A DNA stretch of 41,650 nt from Acidobacteriota bacterium (GCA_018269075.1 JAFDVJ010000074.1:1-41650), one strand, 5' to 3'; positions 13,982-23,019 are shown, numbered from the stretch's first letter. A program made the numbers and translations. The notes: generated from the letters alone by a model not told the origin.

Positions 13982-15531
13982 TGTCCTGAATCGCGGAGGG
14001 CTTTTTTATCGATCTTGCCGATCGCCGTGACGGGCAGCGCGGGGCGGACGACGACGCTTTTCGGCATCTGAAAACGGGCGGCGCGGCCGGCGAGCCAGTC
14101 GAGGATCGCCCGTTCGTCGATCTCCGCGCCGGTTCGCGGGACGACGAACGCTTTGAGCCGCTGGCCGAATTCGGCATCCGGAATTCCGACGACGGCCGCC
14201 TCGGCGATGTCCGGATGTTTCAAAAGGATCGTTTCGAGCTCGATCGGGTAAACCTTTTCGCCCGCCGAGACGACCATCTCGTCAGATCTTCCGCAGTGAA
14301 AATACAGGCCGTCAGAATCGCAATAACCGAGATCGCCGGTGTCGACGCGGCCGCCGATCGACCAGCGGCTTTTGATCGCGATCCGGCCGATCTCCAACGG
14401 CGGCAGCTCGCGACCGTCCGGGTCGAGGATCTTCAGATCGACGCCGGCGATCCGGCGGCCGATCGTTCGCGGGTCGCGGCGCAGGTCGGCCGGCGTCGCG
14501 AGGATCGAAAAACCGGCTTCCGACGTTCCGAACAGATTAAAAAGACGGTCGCCGAGCGTGTCGAGCGTCCGTTCGACGAGCGCCGGCGAGATCGGCGCGC
14601 CGCCCGTCACGACGCACCGCAGCGAGCCGAGCGCGTTCGAATCGTGATCGAGCATTCTTTGGAGCATCAGCGGGACGAGCGTGACGATCTCGATCTTTTC
14701 CCGCGCGATCAGCGCGCAGCCCGGTTTCGCGTCGAACCGCTCGCGAAAATGCATCCGGATGCCGAGCAGGACCGAGAGGATGACGGCCGCCAGACCGAAG
14801 CCGTGATAGGCCGGCGTCGCGATGTAGGCCGAGCGGTAGCGGTCGAGATCGAGCCGCACGAGGAGCGCGAAAAACGGGCTCAGAAAGTTGACGACCGACG
14901 GCTTGCGGCGCGCCGCTTTCGGCCGGCCGGTCGTCCCGCCGGTCATCACCGTCAGGTTGCCCGCGCCGCCGCGTTTGAGCTTAACCCCATTTTTCGCTTC
15001 GATTTTCGCCAGCGTGTCGATCGACGGTTTTTCGTCGTGATAGGCCGGAACCGCGCGGACGCCGGTTTCGGCAACGAGATTTTCGGCGGCCCGGTCACAG
15101 ACGATGAGGTCGAACCGGTGGCGTTCGACCAGCCCGGCGAACTGTTCGGGGCCGATCTCGGCGTTGATCAGAAAAACGTCCGCGCCGAGCCGCGAGGCGG
15201 CGAACAGCGCGCGGATCAGCGAAGCGTGATTGCGGCAGACGAAGGCCGCTTTCCCGCCGTTCCGGAGGCCGAAATCGGTCTGGAAAACCGCCGCGAGCCT
15301 GAGCGCCTGATCGTATAAATCGCGGAACGACACCGAATCGCGCTCGTCCGTGAGCGCGATCCGGTCGCCGTAGGTGCGGGCGGCCCATTTGAGCAGCAGC
15401 ATCAGGTTGAACCCCTCGCTGAGCGCCGCGCGGGCAAAACGAACGAGCCCGGCCGGCGTCAGGAGTCCGATCCGGACGAGTTTTTTGACGGCTGCGAGCC
15501 AGAAAATCGGAGTTTTTTCGGGGGAATTCAT
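13978..15531 (-). CDS. AMP-dependent acyl-CoA synthetase (FadD-like)
   Basis: A 517-residue member of the ANL superfamily that adenylates a carboxylic acid and transfers it to CoA. The P-loop VMTGGTTGRPKAARRKPSVV, the aromatic-acid-binding region AYIATPAYHGFGLA, NLFGTSEAG, the hinge GDLGYCDSDGLYFHCGRSDE and the C-terminal GKIDKKALR Lys are all present. The N-terminal ~40 residues form a hydrophobic helix (LVRIGLLTPAGLVRFARAAL), typical of some actinobacterial FadD-type enzymes for long chains. A short-chain dehydrogenase lies upstream on the same strand, with a repeat-filled gap of 125 bp, so the two may act together on a fatty acid; this is inferred from position only. Confidence 0.88.
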   Translation of the reverse strand: MNSPEKTPIFWLAAVKKLVRIGLLTPAGLVRFARAALSEGFNLMLLLKWAARTYGDRIALTDERDSVSFRDLYDQALRLAAVFQTDFGLRNGGKAAFVCRNHASLIRALFAASRLGADVFLINAEIGPEQFAGLVERHRFDLIVCDRAAENLVAETGVRAVPAYHDEKPSIDTLAKIEAKNGVKLKRGGAGNLTVMTGGTTGRPKAARRKPSVVNFLSPFFALLVRLDLDRYRSAYIATPAYHGFGLAAVILSVLLGIRMHFRERFDAKPGCALIAREKIEIVTLVPLMLQRMLDHDSNALGSLRCVVTGGAPISPALVERTLDTLGDRLFNLFGTSEAGFSILATPADLRRDPRTIGRRIAGVDLKILDPDGRELPPLEIGRIAIKSRWSIGGRVDTGDLGYCDSDGLYFHCGRSDEMVVSAGEKVYPIELETILLKHPDIAEAAVVGIPDAEFGQRLKAFVVPRTGAEIDERAILDWLAGRAARFQMPKSVVVRPALPVTAIGKIDKKALRDSGH

Positions 15532-15583
15532 GGTTGCTTCGGGGTTTTTATTGCTTGATAATTTTCAGCTGAATTCGATCTGC

Positions 15584-15650
15584 GGGCTTTGATCTTTGAC
15601 CTTTGAAAATAAAGCCGAAGATCAAAGACCAAAGACCAAAAATCAAAAAT
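15584..15650. repeat. CAAAGAT-type heptamer palindrome, partial copy
   Basis: Left arm 15586-15605 (GGCTTTGATCTTTGACCTTT) and right arm 15617-15650 (AAGATCAAAGACCAAAGACC and onward), separated by AAAATAAAGCC, which resembles the loop of the copies at 1.0 and 37.6 kb. The outer flanks are not conserved. It ends a few bases from the stop codon of the SDR gene and lies between it and the acyl-CoA synthetase gene. Confidence 0.8.
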
Positions 15651-15656
15651 CAGGAG

Positions 15657-16502
15657 TCAGTCGACGAACCGGGCGGCGATCGCTTCCCACGGCCGGCGAA
15701 AGACGGCCGAGGCGACTTCGGCCGGAAAGAGCCACCACGGCGCGAATCGTCGCCGGCGCGTCAGCAGCAGTCTGCAAATGATTCGCGCGACGTGGCGCGG
15801 GTGCATCGCCGGCGCATTCCGGTAGGCGGCGGTCGGCTCGATCATCCGCGTTCGGACGAGCGGCAGATAGACGGACGTCGGCGCGATGCCGCGGCGTTCG
15901 AGCTCCGGCGCGGCGCAGCGAAACCATTGATCGAAGGCGGTTTTCGAAGCCTGGTAGGCGGCCCAGTAAGGCGCCGGCGCGAGCGCCGTGTTGACGGCCG
16001 AGACGTTGACGATCTGGCCTTTGTTTTTTTCGAGCGCGGGAATCAGGCCGAGCGCCAGCCGGACCGGCGCGAAATAGTTGAGCGCCATCGTCCGCTCGAA
16101 ATCGTGAAACCTGTCGAGCGATTCGTAAAGCGGCCGGCGGATCGATTTGCCGGCGTTGCTGACGAAGACGTCGACGCCGGCCGGCAGCCGGCCGAGCTCG
16201 CCGAGCAGCTCTTCGACCTCGTCCTTTTTCGTCAGATCGACCGCGAAAACGGTCGCCCGGCCGCCGTTTTCATCGACGAGCTTTTTGAGCGCTTCGAGCT
16301 TTTCGCCGGTTCGCGCGACGAGGATCAGATGCGCGCCCGTTCCGGCCAATTCGTCGACCAGTTCTTCGCCGATGCCGTAGCTCGCGCCGGTGATCAGCAC
16401 CGTTTTGCCGGCGAGCGCGGTTTTCAGCCGCGCGGCCGAATAACGGGCGGGCGCGAAAAACAGGGCGGATTCGAGCAGGCTGTAATCGTATTTTCCCGGC
16501 AT
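15657..16502 (-). CDS. Short-chain dehydrogenase/reductase
   Basis: A 281-residue classical SDR. The Rossmann motif TGASYGIG binds NAD(P); NAG (VFVSNAGKS), the catalytic Ser in NVSAVN, and YQASK with catalytic Tyr and Lys complete the set. A basic residue after the second strand (VARTGEKLE) suggests NADPH. The N-terminal ~30 residues are an extension before the Rossmann fold, and the C-terminus is basic and partly hydrophobic (RRRRFAPWWLFPAEV), which suggests membrane association and a lipid-type substrate. An acyl-CoA synthetase follows on the same strand. A palindrome abuts the start codon. Confidence 0.88.
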   Translation of the reverse strand: MPGKYDYSLLESALFFAPARYSAARLKTALAGKTVLITGASYGIGEELVDELAGTGAHLILVARTGEKLEALKKLVDENGGRATVFAVDLTKKDEVEELLGELGRLPAGVDVFVSNAGKSIRRPLYESLDRFHDFERTMALNYFAPVRLALGLIPALEKNKGQIVNVSAVNTALAPAPYWAAYQASKTAFDQWFRCAAPELERRGIAPTSVYLPLVRTRMIEPTAAYRNAPAMHPRHVARIICRLLLTRRRRFAPWWLFPAEVASAVFRRPWEAIAARFVD

Positions 16503-16505
16503 AAC

Positions 16506-16526
16506 TCACGGAACGAAAGTCCGTGA
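16506..16526 (-). promoter_or_regulatory. Palindrome next to the SDR start codon
   Basis: A perfect 7-7-7 dyad, TCACGGA-ACGAAAG-TCCGTGA, ends 3 nt before the ATG of the SDR gene. It could be an operator or an mRNA hairpin that covers the ribosome binding site. The rest of the gap 16527-16757 shows nothing I can support. Confidence 0.45.
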
Positions 16527-16757
16527 TAATTATGCGGCGTCGGGCGGGGAAATTTAAAGCCCGCGCTGAATCCCTTTTTCGTGGGCGGTTCGGAATTATA
16601 TAAAAAGCCGCGAGAAAATTGGGGACGTTTTCATTCAGAATGTTCGATTGGTTGGGCTTGCCGGCGTTGCCGAAAAAAGCCGGTCAGTGTGCGGAACCGC
16701 CCGGCAGGGCAATTTTAGATGCGCGTCGTTCTCTTCCCGACAGGCGAAGACTATCGT

Positions 16758-17219
16758 TCACGCCGGGTCGGCGGCGACCGACTCGATCAGGTGGCAGACG
16801 GACGTGCCGTTGGGCATCGCGTCTTCGAGCAGCGACCAGTCCGCGAGCGCGTTTTCCATCTTTTTCTGCATCTTCTGCAGCTCGCGGATCTTGCGGCGGT
16901 TTTCCTCGATATGGCGGACGATGATCCGGCGGACGGACGGGCAGGGCGATTCGCCGTGTTCGGCCTTGTCGAGGATCTGCGTGATCTCGGCGAGCGTGAA
17001 GCCGAGGTTTTTGGCGGCGACGATGAATTTCAGCCGGGCCGCGTCCGTCGGCTGGTAAAACTGGTAGTTGTTGGTCGAATTGCGGACCGGCCGGAGCAGC
17101 CCGATCAGCGTGTAATGCCGGACGGTATAAACCGGCAGCCCGGTCGCCCGCGCGAGCCGCGAGGCAGTCAGGGGATTTCGGATTTCGGATTTCGGATTTC
17201 GGATTGGTTCGGATTTCAT
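16758..17219 (-). CDS. MerR-family metal/thiol-responsive regulator
   Basis: A 153-residue transcription factor. The winged helix-turn-helix reads SRLARATGLPVYTVRHYTLIGLL, with YQFYQPTDAARLKFIVAAK as the wing and a long dimerisation helix (EENRRKIRELQKMQKKMENAL). Cys93 (in SPCPS) and Cys142 (in SVCHLI) fall where MerR, ZntR and CadR proteins hold metal ligands, so it probably senses a soft metal or thiol stress. The first 16 residues (MKSEPIRNPKSEIRNP) are encoded by a GGATTTC heptamer array, which supplies the ATG; normal MerR proteins start directly at the helix-turn-helix. It is a plausible activator of the MerR-type copA promoter 5 kb away, though not adjacent. Confidence 0.88.
   Translation of the reverse strand: MKSEPIRNPKSEIRNPLTASRLARATGLPVYTVRHYTLIGLLRPVRNSTNNYQFYQPTDAARLKFIVAAKNLGFTLAEITQILDKAEHGESPCPSVRRIIVRHIEENRRKIRELQKMQKKMENALADWSLLEDAMPNGTSVCHLIESVAADPA
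17173..17216 (-). repeat. GGATTTC heptamer array, left arm (inside MerR CDS)
   Basis: Consecutive GGATTTC units followed by GGATTGG and TTCGG. The 33 bp at 17180-17212 are an exact inverse of 17302-17334. Translated on the minus strand it makes the first residues of the MerR regulator, including its start codon. Confidence 0.92.
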
Positions 17220-17301
17220 AATGCTGTGTTTAGCTTTACCGAATATCATATAACATTGCCGCAGCCACAAAAAAATTTGTTGCGGACAAATCCTTTTCTA
17301 A

Positions 17302-17336
17302 CCGAACCAATCCGAAATCCGAAATCCGAAATCCGC
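17302..17336 (+). repeat. GGATTTC heptamer array, right arm
   Basis: CCGAACCAATCC followed by GAAATCC units; exact inverted copy of the array at 17180-17212. The ~90 bp between the arms hold the MerR promoter region, including an AT-rich stretch (TATGAT on the minus strand) and a further imperfect dyad (CCGCA...TGCGG, near 17262-17285). Confidence 0.92.
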
Positions 17337-17371
17337 AATAAAAAATGGCTTTGACCGGAACGTCAAAGCCA
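17336..17371 (-). terminator. Terminator of the secreted helical protein gene
   Basis: A perfect 10-bp stem, TGGCTTTGAC (17346-17355) with GTCAAAGCCA (17362-17371), and on the minus strand a following TTTTTTATT. It lies ~195 nt after the stop of the minus-strand gene at 17566 and directly borders the right heptamer arm. Confidence 0.8.
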
Positions 17372-17565
17372 GAAAAATATTTTTTGCGGAGTGATATTTG
17401 GCCCGCCTTGTTTGGGTTAATAATATGATTAATCGAGCCGGTTTTCCAGAAAAAAAATGCGAAAAGCTGCGAGCGGCCGGAAAAATTTTGAAATTCGCCG
17501 ATCGTGAGCAGTTTTCGACGAGCCGTCTCCCGGCGTTTCGCATATACCGTCGCCGTCGCCGGCCG

Positions 17566-19329
17566 TTAGCGGAAATCGATTTTCGAAAACCGGCCGCTGA
17601 TCGGGAGGCTGATTGTCGTGCCGCCCGCCGTCAGGGATTCGTCGAGCAGCCGCAGCTGGAGCTTGAGCCGCACCTCGGGGCGTTCGAAGCCGTTCGTGAA
17701 GCGCAGCGTGCGTTCGAAATCCTTGTCGCGGAGCGTCTGGAGCAGGCTGTCGAGATAGGAGATGCCGGGATAATAGGCGCCCGCCATCTGCAGCTCGCCC
17801 TGCCGGTAACCGCCGTAGCTGCGGAATTTGGCCATCACGAAAGTGGCCTGCGCGAGCTCGTTGAGCGGGCCGGCGAGCGGTTCGAGAAGCCGGAACGATT
17901 CGCCAGGGTCGAGCTCGGCGAACGCCGAGGCGAGCGTCGCCGTCCGGTTGAGGTCTTCCTGCGATTCGGGCGTCGAGTCGATCGTCTCGCGGGCGGCGCG
18001 GAGAATGCCGAGCGCCGCCGACAGGTTTTTTTCCCGGTCTTTCTGATAAAGCCGCTGGGCGAGATAGATCAGCGCGGTGAGTTTTTGATTATCGTCCGTG
18101 ATTTGAGAAGCGAAGCCCTGCGCGGCTTCGAAACGGTCCTCGCCGGCCGCGCGGATCGCGAAATTCGAGTAATACTGCGAGAGATATCGGTCGCTTTCCT
18201 CCTCGGTGATGTTCGTCCGGAGCAGTTTTTCGGCGAGCTCGAAATTGCCGTTCTGGGCGTATTTGTCGGCGGCCAGCCGGTACAGCTCGTTGCGGTAGCC
18301 GGGCGAGAATTCCGGGGCGCGGGCGACCATCTCGTCGGGCGACGCTTCGGCCGTCGTGAGCTTCGAATATTCGAGGCCCTCGGGCGTTTGATACTGGTTC
18401 TGGAGCTTGTCCTGTTTTTGTTTGGCCGCCGCGAACCGTTCGGGCAGCCGCTTTTCGAGCACGGCCTGCGCGTTCCAGTAGCCGTTGAGCTGCGCGGTTT
18501 TCGGGTCGAGCCAGAAATCGAAGAGTTTGCCGGCGAGATCGCGGATCGTCTTTTCGGGGACGCGCAGAACCTTGTCGGTCGGCGCGGTTTCGCGGCCGAA
18601 GCGGCCGATGAAAAGGCCGGCGGTTTCGGCTCCCTGCTGGTCTTTCGCGAAGTCGATTTCGAGGAGCCGCGCGGCGACGTCCGGGGCGAGCTTTTCGGCG
18701 GTTTCGGGATCTTTCGAATAGATCCGTTCGAGCAGGTTGACGGTCTCGTAGGTGATCCCGCGTTTGAGGCTTTCGCGGATCCGTTTGACGGCCGTCTGCG
18801 GATCCTGGAGCGCGGCCTCGGCGAGCAGCTTCTGCTCGACGGTGATCTCGGCAAAGGCGTATTGGCCGCCCATCGACGCCGTCGATCCGCCGTATTCGGC
18901 GACGGCGCGGGCGAGTTTTTCGGGCCGCGTCCGGAGCATCATTTCGAGGGCCATCCCGGCGTCGCGCGCGCCGGCCGCTTCGAGAATTTCGTGGCGCGGC
19001 GACTGGCCGTAGATGAGCGCCTGAAAATACTGCATCCCGTTCTTTTCGGCGGCCGCTTCGGTCTGCGCCGTGATCAGCTCGGCGGCGGCCTCGTCGAACA
19101 GCCGGCGGGCCAGTTTCTCGTCCGTCGTCCAGTAGGCGTTCGCCGCGTGGGCCAGCACGAAGGCCCGGTTTTCCGGCAGCTTGAGCGTTTTGGCGTCGGC
19201 GACGATCGTTTCGAGGAGCTTCGCCTGCCGCTTCATTTTTTCGGCGTTCGCGTCGTCGGGCGTCTGGGTCAGCGCGGAAACGGCCAGCAGCACGATCGTG
19301 AAAAGCGCCCGGATTCGGTTAAATTGCAT
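17566..19329 (-). CDS. Secreted all-helical repeat protein, unknown function
   Basis: A 587-residue protein with an N-terminal signal peptide (MQFNRIRALFTIVLLAVSALT) and then helical hairpins over its full length, resembling a TPR or alpha-solenoid fold: EKLARRLFDEAAAELI, NGNFELAEKLLRTNI and DRFEAAQGFASQI show the small-large-small helix pattern. I recognise no catalytic motif. It is likely periplasmic and may serve in protein-protein contacts. The ATG at 19329 is chosen because it follows AAGGAG with a normal gap and starts the signal peptide; an in-frame GTG/ATG upstream at 19353 would precede the ribosome binding site. It stands alone, with its own terminator. Confidence 0.8.
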   Translation of the reverse strand: MQFNRIRALFTIVLLAVSALTQTPDDANAEKMKRQAKLLETIVADAKTLKLPENRAFVLAHAANAYWTTDEKLARRLFDEAAAELITAQTEAAAEKNGMQYFQALIYGQSPRHEILEAAGARDAGMALEMMLRTRPEKLARAVAEYGGSTASMGGQYAFAEITVEQKLLAEAALQDPQTAVKRIRESLKRGITYETVNLLERIYSKDPETAEKLAPDVAARLLEIDFAKDQQGAETAGLFIGRFGRETAPTDKVLRVPEKTIRDLAGKLFDFWLDPKTAQLNGYWNAQAVLEKRLPERFAAAKQKQDKLQNQYQTPEGLEYSKLTTAEASPDEMVARAPEFSPGYRNELYRLAADKYAQNGNFELAEKLLRTNITEEESDRYLSQYYSNFAIRAAGEDRFEAAQGFASQITDDNQKLTALIYLAQRLYQKDREKNLSAALGILRAARETIDSTPESQEDLNRTATLASAFAELDPGESFRLLEPLAGPLNELAQATFVMAKFRSYGGYRQGELQMAGAYYPGISYLDSLLQTLRDKDFERTLRFTNGFERPEVRLKLQLRLLDESLTAGGTTISLPISGRFSKIDFR

Positions 19330-19527
19330 CGGATTTTCTCCTTCGTTCGACAAAAGACTGACTTTCTAAAAGAGTAACGGAAACCGGAAAAGGTTGCACC
19401 GGCGGGAATTTTTCGCCGGCGGTTTCGATTTCACGGACCGCTTTCAGAACGCGCCGGATCGGCGCGGCTTGCGCCGTGGCTGGGAAAAAGCCTGAATTTA
19501 ACGCCGAAAAAATCGGGAAGCGATTCG

Positions 19528-20271
19528 TTAACGGATCAGCGCGATCATTTCTTCGACGGCGCGATAGAGGCCCGTGAAGACGGCGCGGGAGATGATGTTG
19601 TGGCCGATGTTGAATTCGGTGATTTCGGGAATCGCGGCGAGCGCGCCGACGTTGCGGTAGGTCAGGCCGTGGCCGGCGGCGACGATCAACCCGAGCTCGC
19701 TCGCGTATTTGGCGGCGCGGGCGAGCCGGTCGAGCTCGGCCTTCGCCTTTTCCGCGCCCTCGCCGTGAGCGGCGCGCGACGCGAGCGTCAGCTCGGCGTA
19801 TTCGGCCGTGCAGAGCTCGACTTGCTGCGCGCCGGAGTCGGCGGCGGCCTCGATCTGGACGAGCGTCGGGTCGATGAAATGGCTGACGAAGATGCCGGCG
19901 TTCTTGAGCTGCGCGGTGACGCTTTGGATGCCGACGAAGTTTTCGGCGACGTTGAGGCCGCCCTCGGTCGTGATCTCGTTCGGGCTTTCGGGGACGAGCG
20001 AGACGGCGTCGGGCCGCGTGTCGAGCGCGATCAGCGTCATCTCGATCGTCGCTGCCATCTCGACGTTGAGATAGGTCGTGACGACGTCGCGGAGCAGCTC
20101 GATGTCGCGGTCCTGAATATGGCGGCGGTCGCCGCGCAGATGGACGGTGATGCCGTTCGCGCCGGCCTGCTCGCAGATGACGGCGGCGGTGATGATGCTC
20201 GGTTCGATGGTCTTCCGGGCTTCGCGGATGGTGGCGACGTGATCGATGTTGACGTTTAGCTTGGCAGACAT
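19528..20271 (-). CDS. pdxJ: Pyridoxine 5'-phosphate synthase
   Basis: A 247-residue TIM-barrel enzyme that condenses 3-amino-2-oxopropyl phosphate with 1-deoxy-D-xylulose 5-phosphate to pyridoxine 5'-phosphate, the last ring-forming step of DXP-dependent vitamin B6 synthesis. [15 protein letters not shown] at the start, [36 protein letters not shown] and the C-terminal [11 protein letters not shown] and [13 protein letters not shown] phosphate-binding loops are all intact. The length is standard. It is the second gene of a pair: the upstream glycosyltransferase ends only 3 nt before its ATG, so the two are co-transcribed although their roles are unrelated. Confidence 0.97.
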   Translation of the reverse strand: MSAKLNVNIDHVATIREARKTIEPSIITAAVICEQAGANGITVHLRGDRRHIQDRDIELLRDVVTTYLNVEMAATIEMTLIALDTRPDAVSLVPESPNEITTEGGLNVAENFVGIQSVTAQLKNAGIFVSHFIDPTLVQIEAAADSGAQQVELCTAEYAELTLASRAAHGEGAEKAKAELDRLARAAKYASELGLIVAAGHGLTYRNVGALAAIPEITEFNIGHNIISRAVFTGLYRAVEEMIALIR

Positions 20272-20274
20272 TGT

Positions 20275-21015
20275 TTATTTAAGGTTATACCGGCCCTCGC
20301 GGGCGTTTTTTCGAATCAGGTTGAGCTCGCCGAACATCCGCCGGGTGTCGCGAAAGACGCTGACCTTCGAGCCCTCGACGTTGTTCCAGCGAACCGGAAT
20401 TTCCCGGAGCCGCAGATGGTGGTATTCGGCGACGAACAGAAATTCGACGTCGAAACCGAACCGGTCGATCGTCATCAGATCGAGCAGCGGTCCGAATTTT
20501 ATCATATTAAAGGCCTTGAAACCGCATTGCGTGTCGGAAAAACGGAGCCCCGACATCGTCCGGATGATGAGATTCATCACTTTGCCGCCCTGTTCGCGCC
20601 GCCACGGCTGGTGCGTCCCGATCAGGCTCCGGTCGAGCGCGCGCGAGCCGAACGCGACGTCGTATTCGCCGCGGCGGAGCGGCTCGACGAGCTTGTCGAG
20701 CTCTTCGATCGGCGTCGAAAGATCGGCGTCGCTGAACAGCGCGATGTCGGCCTTCGCGGCGGCCAGTCCGGTCCTGACGGCGTAGCCCTTGCCGCGATTT
20801 TCTTCGTAGCGGACGACCTGCGCGGGAATTTTCGGAAAGCGGGCGGCCGTTTCGCGGGCGACGGCGGCGGTTTGGTCCTTCGAACCGTCGTCGACGACGA
20901 TCACCTCGGCGTCGAGTTTCCGCTTTTCGATGAAGGCGAAAATCTCCGCGAGCGGCGCGCCGAGGCGCGTTTCTTCTTCAAAGGCGGGGACGACGATGGA
21001 AAGCTCAGGTTTCAT
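20275..21015 (-). CDS. Family 2 glycosyltransferase (dolichyl-phosphate-mannose synthase-like)
   Basis: A 246-residue GT-A glycosyltransferase. It starts MKPELSIVVPAFEEETRLG, has VIVVDDGSKDQT for nucleotide-sugar binding, the metal-binding FSDADLSTP (DxD-type), and DTQCGFKAFN followed by DRFGFDVEFLFVA, which are characteristic of bacterial dolichyl/polyprenyl-phosphate sugar synthases such as DPM1 homologues. It probably loads a sugar from a nucleotide donor on to a lipid phosphate at the inner membrane. The ATG at 21015 starts the Rossmann-like strand; the frame is open 41 codons further upstream, but that stretch is non-homologous. It is followed after 3 nt by pdxJ. Confidence 0.9.
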   Translation of the reverse strand: MKPELSIVVPAFEEETRLGAPLAEIFAFIEKRKLDAEVIVVDDGSKDQTAAVARETAARFPKIPAQVVRYEENRGKGYAVRTGLAAAKADIALFSDADLSTPIEELDKLVEPLRRGEYDVAFGSRALDRSLIGTHQPWRREQGGKVMNLIIRTMSGLRFSDTQCGFKAFNMIKFGPLLDLMTIDRFGFDVEFLFVAEYHHLRLREIPVRWNNVEGSKVSVFRDTRRMFGELNLIRKNAREGRYNLK

Positions 21016-21159
21016 CCGGCAAAAGCACAATGTTAAATTCTTGTATTCAAAAAGTAAATCGCGACCGGCCGGTTTACGGAAAATAATCCCGGCCGCCGCC
21101 GCCAAACGACCCGACAACGCGAACGGCTTTTCCGACAACTAAACGGTATTGATATTTTA

Positions 21160-21257
21160 GTCGAGAGCCGAGAGTCGAGAGTCGAGAGTCCGAATCAAAC
21201 CCGAAGATCATAGATTCGGTCTCTGACTCTCCACTCTCGACTCTCCACTCTCGACTC
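21160..21257. repeat. GTCGAGA heptamer palindrome
   Basis: Left arm 21160-21191 has GTCGAGA units (GTCGAGAGCCGAGAGTCGAG and onward). Right arm 21221-21257 has CTCTCCA and CTCTCGA units in inverse orientation. It lies in the divergent gap between the glycosyltransferase and the processing protease, and ends 45 nt before the protease start. Confidence 0.88.
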
Positions 21258-21301
21258 GTCTTTGTGGTATAGTTTTTTAGGTTATTCCGGGAGTTTTCAC
21301 A

Positions 21302-22924
21302 ATGAGCAAGAAATTCGCCGTTTTCGTCATAGTTTTTATCGCGCTCTGCGCGGTCGCCGGCGGGCTTTTCGGGCGGTTTACGAAATCGTCGGCCGATACG
21401 TCGGTGACGCCCGAGCGGATCGTCGCCGATTATCGCGAGGCGCTCGATCTGATCGACAAAAACTATGTCGGCACGATCAATCACGAACAGGTTTCCGAGA
21501 AATCCATCCAGAGTATGCTCTGGACGCTCGACCCGCACTCGTCGTTCTTCACCGCCGAAGAGCTGCGCAAGATGAACGAGGAACAGGCTTCGGAATTTTA
21601 CGGGATCGGCGTTTCGATCCTCCAGCACCGCGACGGCGTCTACGTCCAGTCGATCGTGCCCGGCACGCCCGCCGACAAGGCCGGCCTCCGCTACGGCGAC
21701 AAGTTTCTGACGATCGACGACAAGGACGCCAAGGATTTCACGAGCGCCGAAGTCTCGAAAAACGTCCGCGGCCCGAAGGGCACGACCGTCAACGTCAAGG
21801 TCGCGCGCGCCGGCCAGTCGCAGCCGGTCGAATTCAACATCGTCCGCGGCGGCGTGCCGTACCCGTCGATCCGCAATTACTTTATGCTCCGCGACGACGT
21901 CGGCTATGTCGGCCTCGTCGGCGGATTTCAGGGGACGACCGCCGACGAATTGGAACAGGCGATCAACGATCTCAAGAAAAAAGGGATGAAGAGCCTCGTG
22001 CTCGATCTGCGGAACAATCCGGGCGGTTTTCTGCAGCAGGCGATCAAGGTCGTCGGCTATTTCGTGCCCGAGGGCAAGACGGTCGTCTCGGTCAAGGGCC
22101 GCTCGCGCGGCGAGAAGATGACCGACCTTCCGACCGACAATCCGAAGACCGAGGATTTTCCGCTGATCGTGATGATCAACGGCGGCTCGGCCTCGGCCTC
22201 GGAGATCGTCGCCGGCGCGATTCAGGACTACGACCGCGGCGTCATCGTCGGCACCGACAGCTTCGGCAAGGGCCTCGTCCAGCGGCCTTTCGATCTGCCC
22301 TACGGAACGGGAATGACGCTCACGACGGCGCGCTACTACACGCCGTTCGGCCGCTCGCTCCAGCGCGATTACTCGAACGGCTCGATCTACGAATACTACA
22401 CGCACGGCGGCGAGACCGACGAGAACGGCGAATCGACCGACGCCAAGCCGAAACCCGCCGGCAGCCCGGTGACCGCGGCGAACGGCCGCGTGCTCTACGG
22501 CGGCCGCGGCATCGAGCCCGACGTCCGCGCGCCCGCGCCGGCCTTTACGCCGCTCCGCGGCCGGCTCAACGAAGCGGCCTTCTTTTTCGTCCGCCAGCTC
22601 GTCGCCGGTCAGGTCAAGGGCTTCGAAAACTACCGCCGCGACAAGCAGAGCTTCGCGACGACGATCGACCCGAACGATCTGCAGGTCAACGATCGTTTGT
22701 TCGAAGCCTTCCGGAATTTCGTGACGGGCGACAAGGCGAACGGCCTCTCGGCCGACAATATCAACAATCAGGCCGATTACGCGAAAACGCGGATCCGCGA
22801 AGAGCTCGCGACGGCCAATTACTCGAACGAGGCCGGCGCGCAGGTCCTGCTCGAAGTCGATCCGCAGCTTCTGAAAGCGCTCGACTCGCTGCCGGACGCG
22901 AAAAAACTGGTCGCAAAGAACTGA
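21302..22924 (+). CDS. ctpA: S41-family C-terminal processing peptidase
   Basis: A 540-residue envelope protease that degrades or trims proteins from their C-terminus. There is an N-terminal membrane/signal helix (FAVFVIVFIALCAVAGGLF), a cap region with MLWTLDPHSSFFTAEE, a PDZ domain (about 95-190, with GIGVSI...VYVQSIVPGTPADKAGLR), and the S41 core: NPGGFLQQAI, GGSASASEIVAGA with Ser298, and GTDSFGKGLVQ with Lys323. The Ser-Lys gap of 25 residues equals that of E. coli Prc and algal D1 protease. The C-terminal ~100 residues form an extra helical region. The start ATG follows GGGAG with a 9-nt gap. A bidirectional terminator follows. Confidence 0.95.
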   Translation: MSKKFAVFVIVFIALCAVAGGLFGRFTKSSADTSVTPERIVADYREALDLIDKNYVGTINHEQVSEKSIQSMLWTLDPHSSFFTAEELRKMNEEQASEFYGIGVSILQHRDGVYVQSIVPGTPADKAGLRYGDKFLTIDDKDAKDFTSAEVSKNVRGPKGTTVNVKVARAGQSQPVEFNIVRGGVPYPSIRNYFMLRDDVGYVGLVGGFQGTTADELEQAINDLKKKGMKSLVLDLRNNPGGFLQQAIKVVGYFVPEGKTVVSVKGRSRGEKMTDLPTDNPKTEDFPLIVMINGGSASASEIVAGAIQDYDRGVIVGTDSFGKGLVQRPFDLPYGTGMTLTTARYYTPFGRSLQRDYSNGSIYEYYTHGGETDENGESTDAKPKPAGSPVTAANGRVLYGGRGIEPDVRAPAPAFTPLRGRLNEAAFFFVRQLVAGQVKGFENYRRDKQSFATTIDPNDLQVNDRLFEAFRNFVTGDKANGLSADNINNQADYAKTRIREELATANYSNEAGAQVLLEVDPQLLKALDSLPDAKKLVAKN

Positions 22925-22966
22925 TTTTCATCGCCCGCTGACCGGGCTGAATTGATCCGCAAAACG

Positions 22967-23003
22967 AAAACGCTTCCGGAAACCGGCCGGAAGCGTTTTT
23001 TTT
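22967..23003. terminator. Bidirectional terminator between ctpA and rlmI
   Basis: AAAACGCTTCCGG (22967-22979), a 7-nt loop, CCGGAAGCGTTTT (22987-22999), then more T. It has A- and T-tracts on opposite sides and separates two convergent genes. Confidence 0.92.
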
Positions 23004-23019
23004 CATCGAAGAGGCCGCC

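Noticed and set aside
17398..19377. 659-codon plus-strand open frame opposite the secreted helical protein
   Set aside because: The minus-strand frame has a good ribosome binding site, a signal peptide and regular helical repeats; the plus-strand frame has none of these.
19398..19425. Hairpin CCGGCG/CGCCGG between pdxJ and the helical protein gene as a terminator
   Set aside because: The stem is short and not followed by a T-run on either strand.
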